DNA of 11,260 bases from Planctomycetota bacterium (lineage in GTDB: Bacteria; Planctomycetota; MHYJ01; JACPRB01): positions 1 to 11,260 of the forward strand of contig JAHFOZ010000134.1 in assembly GCA_023261405.1 (NCBI GenBank), given 5' to 3'. A model generated the notes under the pieces. It was not told the DNA's origin. It was given only the letters and a program-made list of their open reading frames with translations, and did not search any database. Each line of letters begins with the position of its first letter. Position 1 is the stretch's first letter. Positions 1 through 6,526 of the stretch are shown here, in pieces. A program made the translations under genes and the position numbers.

Positions 1-22
1 TAGGCATCGGGTTTTCAGGACC

Positions 23-29
23 AAGGAGG
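23..29 (+). promoter_or_regulatory. Shine-Dalgarno site of the oxidoreductase gene
   Basis: AAGGAGG lies five bases before the ATG at 35. It is a near-perfect anti-SD match at a good distance, and it fixes the start just ahead of the Tat signal. It also contrasts with three other genes here that have no such site. Confidence 0.85.
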
Positions 30-34
30 CTTTC

Positions 35-1378
35 ATGACCCAGCGTCGCAACCGTCGTGAATTCCTTCAGACGTCCGGCGCCCTGGGCGCCGGGTTCTTC
101 ATCAACGCGTCCGTCCCCGCGATCGCCCGCCGCTCGCCCAACGAGCAGATCTCGCTGGCCGGCGTGGGCTGCGGCGGCCGCGGCGGCGGCGACATCGACG
201 AGTCGACCGGCGCGGGCGGCGTCTTCGCGGCGCTCTGCGACGTGGACCGCAAGAGCCTCGAGGAGAAGGCCAAGAAGCACCCCAAGGCCAAGCTCTACCA
301 GGACTACCGGAAGATGTTCGACGAGATGGCCAAGGAGATCGACGCCGTCACCGTCGGCGTGGCGGACCACGCGCACGCCGCGATCGCCCTCACGGCGATG
401 AGGCTCGGCAAGCACTGCTACACCGAGAAGCCCCTCACGCACGACATCTGGGAGGCCCGCGAGATGGCCAAGGTGGCGCGTGAGAAGAAGCTCGCCACCC
501 AGATGGGCAACCAGGGCACTTCGGGCAAGGGGCTGCGCCGCACGGTCGAGTGCATCCAGGCGGGCACCATCGGGGACGCCAAGGAAGTGCACATCTGGAC
601 GAACCGGCCGGTGTGGCCTCAGTCGCCCAACATCAAGGCGCGGCCGAAGGACGAGCCGGTGCCCGAGCACATCAACTGGGACGTCTGGCTCGGACCCGCC
701 CCCGAGCGTCCCTACAGCTCGAAGTACCATCCGTTCAAGTGGCGCGGCTGGTGGGACTTCGGCACCGGCGCGCTGGGCGACATGGCCTGCCATACGGCGA
801 ACGTGGTGTACATGGCGCTCAAGCTCACGGCCCCGACCCACATCGAGGCGGAGTCCGAGGAGCCGAACCCGGAGACCTATCCGGCCTGGGCGCACGTGAC
901 CTACAAGTTCCCGCGTCCCGGCGGCGGCGAGCCCATCATGGTCCACTGGTACGAGGGCAAGAAGCCCAGCGGCGAGCGCGTCCTCCCGAACAAGGAGCTC
1001 TACCAGGGCGAGAAGATCTCCGACAGCGGCTCGATGATCATCGGCGCCAAGGGGACCATGTACAGCCCGAACGACTACGGCGAATCGGTGACCTGGCTCC
1101 CCAAGAAGGACTTCGAGGGCTTCAAGGAGCCCGCCCCGACGCTCCCTCGCTCCCCCGGCCATCACCCGGAGTGGCACGCGGCGATCAAGGGCACCGGCAA
1201 GTCGATGTCCAACTTTCCCGATTACGCGGGCCCGCTCACGGAGTTTGTCCTCCTGGGCAACGTGGCGATCAAGCTCGGGAAGAAGCTGGAGTGGAGCGCC
1301 GAGAAGCTCGAAGTCACCAACTGCCCCGACGCGGCCAAGCTCATCAAGCGCGACTACCGCCCCGGCTTCGGCGTCTAG
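35..1378 (+). CDS. Tat-exported Gfo/Idh/MocA-family oxidoreductase
   Basis: This 447-aa protein is an NAD(P)-dependent oxidoreductase of the Gfo/Idh/MocA family, which typically acts on sugars, inositols or their derivatives. The N-terminus carries a twin-arginine signal (RRNRREFLQTS, residues 4-14) followed by a small, Ala/Gly-rich hydrophobic stretch, so folded export with bound cofactor is likely. A Rossmann dinucleotide loop is visible as GVGCGGRG (43-50), with Asp69 of CDV (68-70) at the end of the second strand. The family's catalytic-region motif EKP is at 131-133. The C-terminal half has the RGWWDFGTGALGDM block (237-250) followed by His253, characteristic of the large planctomycete/verrucomicrobial subgroup. 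Length is normal for that subgroup. The SD and the Tat motif directly after ATG support the start. The substrate cannot be read from the sequence. No neighbouring gene suggests a pathway, and it appears to be transcribed alone or as the last gene of an operon that begins outside the window. Confidence 0.95.
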   Translation: MTQRRNRREFLQTSGALGAGFFINASVPAIARRSPNEQISLAGVGCGGRGGGDIDESTGAGGVFAALCDVDRKSLEEKAKKHPKAKLYQDYRKMFDEMAKEIDAVTVGVADHAHAAIALTAMRLGKHCYTEKPLTHDIWEAREMAKVAREKKLATQMGNQGTSGKGLRRTVECIQAGTIGDAKEVHIWTNRPVWPQSPNIKARPKDEPVPEHINWDVWLGPAPERPYSSKYHPFKWRGWWDFGTGALGDMACHTANVVYMALKLTAPTHIEAESEEPNPETYPAWAHVTYKFPRPGGGEPIMVHWYEGKKPSGERVLPNKELYQGEKISDSGSMIIGAKGTMYSPNDYGESVTWLPKKDFEGFKEPAPTLPRSPGHHPEWHAAIKGTGKSMSNFPDYAGPLTEFVLLGNVAIKLGKKLEWSAEKLEVTNCPDAAKLIKRDYRPGFGV

Positions 1379-1394
1379 TCCTGCGGATTTCAGG

Positions 1395-1428
1395 GGGGCC
1401 GGCGGCCCGATCCCGGGTCGCCGGCCCC
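1395..1428 (+). terminator. GC-rich hairpin after the oxidoreductase gene
   Basis: A perfect 10-bp inverted repeat, GGGGCCGGCG (1395-1404) and CGCCGGCCCC (1419-1428), with a 14-base loop starts 17 bases after the stop codon. Its position fits a transcription terminator that insulates the downstream toxin-antitoxin pair. No run of T follows, so it is not a canonical intrinsic terminator. It could act with Rho, as an mRNA-stabilising 3' structure, or as an operator for the next gene. Confidence 0.5.
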
Positions 1429-1453
1429 TGCTTCATTCCGCCTGAAGGCTGGT

Positions 1454-1482
1454 TTGAAATCCTAGCCGATTCGGTGTACAGT
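1454..1482 (+). promoter_or_regulatory. Sigma70-type promoter of the toxin-antitoxin pair
   Basis: TTGAAA (1454-1459, five of six consensus bases) is separated by exactly 17 bases from TACAGT (1477-1482, four of six). The -10 box ends six bases before the GTG at 1489, so the expected transcription start is the start codon itself, giving a leaderless mRNA. No SD sequence precedes that GTG. Antitoxin autorepression at this site is usual for such modules, but I see no clear operator palindrome here. Confidence 0.6.
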
Positions 1483-1488
1483 GTGTCC

Positions 1489-1680
1489 GTGAGCAAGGAC
1501 GAGATCCTGAAGATCATCGAACGGCTTCCGGACAACGTCACCGAGGCGGAAGTCATGGAGGAGCTCTACTTCCGCCTCCAGGTCCAGAAGGGCCTTCAGG
1601 ACGCCGCCGCGGGCCGAGTCCTCACCCACGCCGAACTCAAGGACAAGATCGCCCTATGGCGGAGCTCCGCTGGACGTTAA
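1489..1680 (+). CDS. Antitoxin of a type II toxin-antitoxin pair
   Basis: This is a 63-aa, mostly helical, charged protein beginning VSKDEILKIIERLP. The order is an N-terminal helix with Leu-Pro, an acidic helix, a segment QKGLQDAAAGRVLTH (33-47), then a C-terminal K-x-x-I-x-x-W element. This pattern is typical of small antitoxins encoded directly before RelE/ParE toxins. The GLxD...GR...H/S box is the part I recognise best. Its gene overlaps the toxin gene by 25 bases, which implies translational coupling. The reading frame is open upstream, but the promoter geometry puts the transcript start at 1489, so GTG 1489 is preferred. In-frame GTG codons at 1474 and 1483 lie within or right beside the -10 box. 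By family knowledge, the protein should bind and neutralise the toxin and may repress the promoter. No classic ribbon-helix-helix motif can be confirmed by eye. Confidence 0.75.
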   Translation: MSKDEILKIIERLPDNVTEAEVMEELYFRLQVQKGLQDAAAGRVLTHAELKDKIALWRSSAGR

Positions 1681-1970
1681 GCGCGACGGAAGACCTCCGG
1701 CTCCTTGAGGAATGGATCGCCAAGGATTCCCCCCTCAATGCGGTGGATTTCATCGACCGCTTGGTTGCCTCTGCCGAGAAGTTGACCTCCTCTCCTTTGA
1801 TCGGGCGACTTGTCCCGGAATTCAGTAAGGAGGGGCTCCGGGAGCTGATCTTCAGAGGCTATCGTATCGTATACTCAGCTGCCCCGACCCAGGTGACCGT
1901 GTTCCGCGTAGTTCATGGAGCACGCGATCTGAGGGCGTTGATTGAACGGGAGCCCTGGACGTCCGAGTAG
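1656..1970 (+). CDS. RelE/ParE-family toxin
   Basis: This 104-aa protein has the size and motif order of the RelE/ParE superfamily. An N-terminal strand and amphipathic helices (W6, ATEDL 10-14, IAKDSP 21-26) are followed by a helix ending SPLIGRLVPE (46-55), then the strand block LRELIFRGYRIVYSA (61-75) and the terminal strand plus HGARDL (87-92). Members either inhibit gyrase (ParE) or cleave mRNA on the ribosome (RelE). The GR.VPE and YRIVY...HG.R.L signature looks more ParE-like, but activity cannot be assigned from sequence alone. The ATG lies inside the antitoxin gene, with only a weak AAGGA 12 bases upstream, so translation is probably coupled to the antitoxin. The gene is intact. Codon choice is less GC-rich at third positions than in the flanking oxidoreductase and kinase genes, in line with horizontal acquisition. 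Confidence 0.88.
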   Translation: MAELRWTLSATEDLRLLEEWIAKDSPLNAVDFIDRLVASAEKLTSSPLIGRLVPEFSKEGLRELIFRGYRIVYSAAPTQVTVFRVVHGARDLRALIEREPWTSE

Positions 1971-2071
1971 CTGCGCCGGGACCCAGCGCCGCCCCCGAAG
2001 CCTACAGGCCATTCCGCGAGTGCGTATCGAGCCTTTGATCGCTTCGAACCCCGCGTGGCTCGTTTTCGAGG

Positions 2072-2077
2072 TAGAAT
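2072..2077 (+). promoter_or_regulatory. Candidate -10 box for a leaderless transcript
   Basis: TAGAAT matches TATAAT at five of six positions and ends exactly six bases before the GTG at 2084, so RNA would start on the start codon. I find no acceptable -35 at 16-18 bases upstream. A GAGG at 2068-2071 is 12 bases from GTG, too far for a good SD. The TAG at 2072-2074 is also an in-frame stop, so no longer N-terminus is possible. Confidence 0.45.
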
Positions 2078-2083
2078 TCCATT

Positions 2084-3613
2084 GTGCATTACGCCGATCC
2101 GCCCCGTTCGGCTCCGTGGGCACAAGCCCGCCCGCGGATCCGACGGAGATGGGTCCTCCGCGCGCTCCTCGCCGTCGTCCTGCTGGTCGCGGGGACCGGC
2201 GGCTGGAATGCGTGGGAGTACGCCACGCTCGATGGGGACTACAGGGAACTCCTCGAGGTGCGGGTCCGCGAGTCCCCGCGGGACGCGGAGGCGTGGTACG
2301 CGCTGGCGACCTGCAGCGCGCAGGGTTTCGATCACATCGGGGAGTGCGTCAACCCGGCGATCCTCGCGAACGCCATCCGCCTGGACCCCCGCCCACTCTT
2401 TCTTGAAACGGCATGGCCGCAGGATCGGGCCTACTTCGAGCGGCTGGTCGCCGGCGATTCTGCCAATGCCCTTCCTCGCCTTGAACTGGCCGAACTACTG
2501 GCGAGAGAGGGCGATCAAGAAGGGTCGCGCAAGGCCGCCCTTGAGGCGCTCGACTGCCCCGAGGCTGAGCGGCGCTGGCCCGAGGGATTCAGGATACACC
2601 GGAAGTTCATCCGCGCGTTCTTTGGGAACGGGTACCGGGCGGACAGCCTGATCCTCAGGCACCATCGAATCGCCTGGTTCTCCCCGGGTCGCGTGCGTTC
2701 CAGTGTGCTGGAGGCGGAAGCCGGCAGGCTGCGGTTTGAAGGCGACCTGGAGGGGGCGAAGTCCCTGCTCCGCTTCCTCTACGGGATCAAGAAGACCTGG
2801 CCGGTGGCGCGGGACCTCTGCGAGATCGCCGTGCAACAGGGCGCCGCCGATGCGGATTTCTGGCGGAGGATGGCGGAACCCCTCGCCCCCGGGTCATTCG
2901 GGTCATTCTGCGGAAATGTCTGGTCCAGCGACCAGCCGTGGATCGAGCACAACGCCTGCCCCGGCCGGGCCCGACACCTGGGCGCGAGCCTCGACGGCGC
3001 CTGGCTGCCGTTGTGGTACCAACTCCACCGATCGGAGTTCCACTCCATTGCGGAAGGCCTGGAGCATCCCGATTTCCCAGCGTGGCGCCGCGCCGCCAAG
3101 TGGATCGCGGCGGAGAAGGCCAAGGAGCCGAGCCCCCGGCCTCTGGACACCCTCTTCACGAACCGAGATCTCCTCTGCCGTCCCGTGAGGGATGAGGCCA
3201 CGTTCAACCGGCTTCTCGCCCTGGCGCCCACCTTCGACGCCGCCCTCCTGACGCTGCTTCGTTCGGAATGGAAGCCTCCTCCCCGCCCCGCCACGGGTAA
3301 TGCACCCGAGATCGACTACGTCCTCTTCAGGCTCGGTGCCTTGGAGTTCCCCGACGAAAACTCCAGAAAGAAAGCCGCCACGGGACTCGCCCGGGTCGAC
3401 TCCTCCACATGGGGATCCGACGCCTGCCGCGTGGCCGCACAGATCCACCGGGAAGCCTTTCTTGAAGAGGCGTGCAAGAACCTCTGCTGGTCTTGGCGGC
3501 CGTACCGGCTTGACTTGCTCCGCGAGATCACGGGGCAGGACTTCGGCTTCGACGGCATGAAGTGGCAACTGTGGTTACAGAGGCGATCGCTGCCCTCGGC
3601 CCAACCGCATTGA
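2084..3613 (+). CDS. Membrane-anchored helical-repeat protein of unknown function
   Basis: This 509-aa protein belongs to no family I recognise. A basic N-terminus (RPRIRRR, 17-22) precedes one hydrophobic segment (about 24-40), predicting a signal anchor with the bulk of the protein outside the cytoplasm. The rest is rich in short amphipathic helices with a TPR-like look: AEAWYALA (69-76), an AIRLDP helix end (97-102), LELAELLAREGD (133-144) and EGDLEGAKSLLRFLYG (219-234). The extreme C-terminus, TGQDFGFD plus KWQLW (483-497), resembles a motif seen at the ends of HEAT-like repeats in planctomycete proteins. It has several scattered cysteines (77, 88, 158, 245, 276, 292, 365, 448, 464, 468). 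GTG 2084 is the first possible start after an in-frame TAG at 2072. A scaffold or protein-interaction role is an inference from the repeats. It converges on the solenoid gene with 12 bases between stops and is not obviously co-transcribed with the toxin pair. Confidence 0.8.
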   Translation: MHYADPPRSAPWAQARPRIRRRWVLRALLAVVLLVAGTGGWNAWEYATLDGDYRELLEVRVRESPRDAEAWYALATCSAQGFDHIGECVNPAILANAIRLDPRPLFLETAWPQDRAYFERLVAGDSANALPRLELAELLAREGDQEGSRKAALEALDCPEAERRWPEGFRIHRKFIRAFFGNGYRADSLILRHHRIAWFSPGRVRSSVLEAEAGRLRFEGDLEGAKSLLRFLYGIKKTWPVARDLCEIAVQQGAADADFWRRMAEPLAPGSFGSFCGNVWSSDQPWIEHNACPGRARHLGASLDGAWLPLWYQLHRSEFHSIAEGLEHPDFPAWRRAAKWIAAEKAKEPSPRPLDTLFTNRDLLCRPVRDEATFNRLLALAPTFDAALLTLLRSEWKPPPRPATGNAPEIDYVLFRLGALEFPDENSRKKAATGLARVDSSTWGSDACRVAAQIHREAFLEEACKNLCWSWRPYRLDLLREITGQDFGFDGMKWQLWLQRRSLPSAQPH

Positions 3614-3625
3614 TCCGCCCTCCGG

Positions 3626-6511
3626 TCAGACCGCCCCGTCGTCGTACCAGCGGTCGCTGAGGAGCGGGCCGGGGGAGCCGCCGCCCGAGGCCTGCGGAAC
3701 TCCGCAATGCCGGGCCAGCCCGGCGATGAAGTCTTCGAACATGCCGTCCAGGGCGAGGCCATGGCGGTTGGCGTAGGTCCGGTAGGAGAGCACGCCGCGG
3801 TCCGTGAGCGCCACGAGGCGCCTCCCCACCACGTTGCCCGAGGCCTCCTTCGCCCAGATCACCGCCTTGTCCACGTCGAGGGCGTTCGAGACGGCGCCCC
3901 AGACGTTCGAGCCGCGCAGCGAAAGGCAGGAGGCGAAGCCGTACTCCCCCATGAAGAGCACCTGGAAGGGGTCCGTCTCCACCTCGAGCCGGACCCGGCC
4001 CTCGTAGTCGCTCTCGGGCGTCTGCTCGATGATGCGCACGCGCTCCAGGTTCATCTCGACCTCCTCGAGGATACGCGGATCGGGAGGCGGTGCGGTCTCG
4101 TCCTCCTGCGGGGCGCGGATCGCGGCCAGCGCGCCGGCGAGCGTCCCGTAGGCCGCGTCTTTCAGGCCACCGACCCCGAGGCCCTCCAGGAGCCGTTGCG
4201 CCTGGGCGAGATCCTCCTTCACCCGGCGCTTCTTCTCGGCCCGCGCATCCCCGGGCCGGTAGGCATAGTCCTTCGAGAAGAGTGCGCGCCACCTCTCGAA
4301 GACGACCCCGGGCAGCGCCGCCCCGACGCGCCCCTTCCACGCGAGGACCGCCGGCTCGGTCCAGAGCCACTCGTGCGGCCGCCCCTCCAGGCGGTCCTCG
4401 ATCAGCCGCGCGAGCCCCTTGCGATTGGCGGGATACGCGCCCAGCGTGCCGAAGAACAGGAAGGCCGGAAGGATGGCCGGCTCGAGGCGCGTCACGTCCA
4501 CCGGGCGCCCGAGCACCGCCTCCAGCTTCGAGGAATAGAGCCCCAGGCGCGCCCGCTCCACCGCCTCCACCGCGACTCGCGCGAGCTCGGCGCGGAGCGC
4601 GTCCCTCGCGATCTTGCCGAGTTCGTGCCGTTCCCTCCGGAAGAGGTCCTCCGCGCCCGGGTCACGCCATCCCGAGAGCCGCCGCGCCAGTGCTTCGCGG
4701 CGCTTCCCCAGGCGCACCCGCCGCTCGCCCTCCGCCGCCTCGAGCGCCCGGTCGATGCCGGCCAGCTCCTCCTCTGCGGCGGCCACCCGGCCCTCGTACT
4801 TCGCGACGAACGCGAGCCGGGGCGTCAGATCGAACCTGCCCGCGAGGCAGACCACCGTGCGGTGGAGGCGGTCGAGTCCGGCGTCGGCGGCGAGGAAGGC
4901 CACAGGCTCAGGCCACGCCGCGGGCCCGGGATCCTTGACGTCGAAGCGCTCGCGGAACGTGTCATGGTCGATGCCGCGGTCCATGAGGTAGCTGAGCTGG
5001 AACGCGCCCTCGAGGAAGCGCTCCGCGGAGGCGGTGGAGACGACATCGTCGGAGGAGTGGTCAAGGAGGAGGAGGAAGAAGTCCCAGAGGGGCGTCCGGT
5101 TCATGGCGGTCCGCGTGCAGGCGGTGGCCGCCAGGCGGAGCGCCTCGAAGAGCACGTGCTGCTTCGAGCGCGAGCCCTGCCGGAAGAGGATCGCCATGAG
5201 GGCGCGGGCGCGGCGGGAGCCCGCGCCGGGAGGCCGGCGGAGGGCGCCCTCGAGCTCGGTCTTCACGTGCGAGGCCTGCGCGATGGTGACGATCGCCTGC
5301 AGCTCCTCGACCCGGGTGTGGGCCCGGTTGGGCGGCTCGTGGGCGAGGCATTCGAAGAGCGCGAGCACCGCGAGCGGGGTGAACTCGGGCCGCCGCTCGA
5401 GCAGGCGGTGGAAGAACCCGAACGCCCAGTTGGTCGCGAGCGGGATGTGGAGGACCGAGGCCTCGACGTGGCGCCGCGCCAGGAGCTCGGGGCGCTTCTC
5501 GAGCGCCGACCGCAGGACGTCGTAGGCGTGGTAGGGGTCGGCGGCGAAGGAGGAGACGACGGCGTCGACCAGCGCGGGCGTGAGGAGCTGCGGGTCGTTC
5601 ACCGCGACGTAGTGGGCCTCGTCGATCCCGTCGGCCGGGTGGGCCGGGAGGAGCCGCGCATAGCGGTCCATGATCGAGCGGGCGCGGGCCGGGTCCGCGT
5701 CGGCCGCCCGGTGGAGGATGGAGAAGAAGCTGCGGGCGCCCGTGGGGGCGAGGGCCTCGAGGGCGTCGAGGAGCGCGTCGTCAAAGAGGGCGGGATTCGC
5801 GTACGACGCCTTTCCGAAGTACTCCCAGCCCTTCTCCGGGTGGGACGACAGGTGGAGAAGGACCGCGGAGACGAGCGCCGGGTGCAGGAGTTCCTCGCCG
5901 CTGGCGGCGTCGACCGCTTCCGCCGGGTACGAAGGAAATCGGGCGATCGCGCGCGCCAGGAGTCCCTCCCAGCGGGCGGGATCGGCTGCCGCGAGGGCGA
6001 ACGCCATGCGGAAATAGTCGCGGGGCGCCGCCGCGGCGCGGGCCTCGAACCACGCGACGTCCTCGTCCGAGAGATGCGGCCGCGCATAGGAGGCTGCGGC
6101 GGTCATGATGCCCCAGGCGCCCTCGGGGTTCGCGTCGTAGTGCCTCCGCGCGTCGGTGATCCAGCGCGCGTCGAGGAGGCGGCAATATTCGTGGAGGTTG
6201 TACCCCGCCGCCGCGAGGGCGTCCGCGGGCCGGGCGGGCATGAGGGCGCGGTAGCGCTCCACGAGGGCTGAGGCGCGCGCCGCGTCGCGTCCGGCGAGGT
6301 CGAGCAGCGCGGCGAAGGCAGCGCGGGGGCCGCTGTCGAGGTGCGCGACGATCCAGCCGAGGGCCGCGTCATCGAAGGCGGCGGGGATGGCGCGGGCGGC
6401 GTCCCGGAGCAGCCCCCAGGCGCGCTCGCCCTCGGCCTGGAAGGCCTCGTCGAGCGTGGACGAGCCCGCCCGGCCGCGCCTCATCCGGGAGGCGATCTCC
6501 GCTTCACCCAT
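3626..6511 (-). CDS. Large alpha-solenoid protein with distinctive C-terminal domain
   Basis: This 961-aa protein is not assigned to a named family. Residues 45-343 contain three tandem ~98-residue helical repeats. The region 344-560 is also helical, with Leu/Ala/Arg-rich segments. Residues 570-660 are highly charged and probably form a coiled coil or long helical hairpin. A unique globular segment follows at about 660-800 (GRPVDVTRLEPAILPAFLFF at 668-687), then an acidic, Pro-rich linker (801-811). A conserved-looking C-terminal domain spans 838-936: VETDPFQVLFMGEYGFASCL, then RGSN, NALDVDKAVIW, SGNVVGRRLVALTDRG and a YRTYANR block. No signal peptide or membrane span is seen, so it is probably cytoplasmic. 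It starts 15 bases after the kinase stop, which suggests co-transcription, but a TATAAT box sits in that gap and no SD is present. A scaffold or kinase-partner role is an inference from context. Confidence 0.9.
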   Translation of the reverse strand: MGEAEIASRMRRGRAGSSTLDEAFQAEGERAWGLLRDAARAIPAAFDDAALGWIVAHLDSGPRAAFAALLDLAGRDAARASALVERYRALMPARPADALAAAGYNLHEYCRLLDARWITDARRHYDANPEGAWGIMTAAASYARPHLSDEDVAWFEARAAAAPRDYFRMAFALAAADPARWEGLLARAIARFPSYPAEAVDAASGEELLHPALVSAVLLHLSSHPEKGWEYFGKASYANPALFDDALLDALEALAPTGARSFFSILHRAADADPARARSIMDRYARLLPAHPADGIDEAHYVAVNDPQLLTPALVDAVVSSFAADPYHAYDVLRSALEKRPELLARRHVEASVLHIPLATNWAFGFFHRLLERRPEFTPLAVLALFECLAHEPPNRAHTRVEELQAIVTIAQASHVKTELEGALRRPPGAGSRRARALMAILFRQGSRSKQHVLFEALRLAATACTRTAMNRTPLWDFFLLLLDHSSDDVVSTASAERFLEGAFQLSYLMDRGIDHDTFRERFDVKDPGPAAWPEPVAFLAADAGLDRLHRTVVCLAGRFDLTPRLAFVAKYEGRVAAAEEELAGIDRALEAAEGERRVRLGKRREALARRLSGWRDPGAEDLFRRERHELGKIARDALRAELARVAVEAVERARLGLYSSKLEAVLGRPVDVTRLEPAILPAFLFFGTLGAYPANRKGLARLIEDRLEGRPHEWLWTEPAVLAWKGRVGAALPGVVFERWRALFSKDYAYRPGDARAEKKRRVKEDLAQAQRLLEGLGVGGLKDAAYGTLAGALAAIRAPQEDETAPPPDPRILEEVEMNLERVRIIEQTPESDYEGRVRLEVETDPFQVLFMGEYGFASCLSLRGSNVWGAVSNALDVDKAVIWAKEASGNVVGRRLVALTDRGVLSYRTYANRHGLALDGMFEDFIAGLARHCGVPQASGGGSPGPLLSDRWYDDGAV
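5483..6379 (-). repeat. Three tandem ~98-residue coding repeats in the solenoid protein
   Basis: Residues 45-146, 147-241 and 242-343 align. Units 1 and 3 share AFDDA/LFDDA, R..F, D.ARA, a RY..L.PA.PAD block and similar ends. Unit 2 shares the spacing, and its end (HPALVSAV...HPEKGW...YANP) matches unit 3 (TPALVDAV...DPYHAY...EKRP). The similarity is at protein level; I do not claim DNA-level identity. Part of a fourth unit may follow up to about residue 390. Confidence 0.6.
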
Positions 6512-6517
6512 GACGGG

Positions 6518-6523
6518 ATTATA
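6518..6523 (-). promoter_or_regulatory. Perfect -10 box for an internal leaderless promoter
   Basis: On the minus strand the 15-base gap between kinase stop and solenoid start contains TATAAT, followed by exactly six bases (CCCGTC) and then ATG. A transcript from it would begin at the ATG. No SD sequence is present. I see no good -35 at 16-18 bases; the closest, CGGACA, would need a 20-base spacer. The perfect hexamer stands out in DNA this rich in GC. Confidence 0.6.
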
Positions 6524-6526
6524 GGG

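Noticed and set aside
1..3. TAG as the stop codon of an upstream gene
   Set aside because: Three bases cannot support a coding call.
1474..1485. Alternative GTG starts for the antitoxin at 1474 and 1483
   Set aside because: The first would precede the -10 box and the second lies upstream of the predicted transcript start, and neither has an SD.
550..1680. A 376-codon + frame that would fuse into the antitoxin
   Set aside because: Its first ~310 codons are a shadow of the oxidoreductase and the intergenic hairpin. Only the last 63 codons, from GTG 1489, resemble a real protein and follow a promoter.
3614..3633. Bidirectional terminator between the convergent genes
   Set aside because: Only a four-pair CGGT/ACCG repeat without a T run is present, and it extends into the solenoid stop codon region; too weak to call.
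3707..6271. An 854-codon open frame on the + strand opposite the solenoid gene
   Set aside because: It mirrors the codon structure of the minus-strand gene, as expected with strong GC3 bias. The translation is low-complexity (Arg, Gly, Glu, Val, Leu, His) with no motif, SD or domain.
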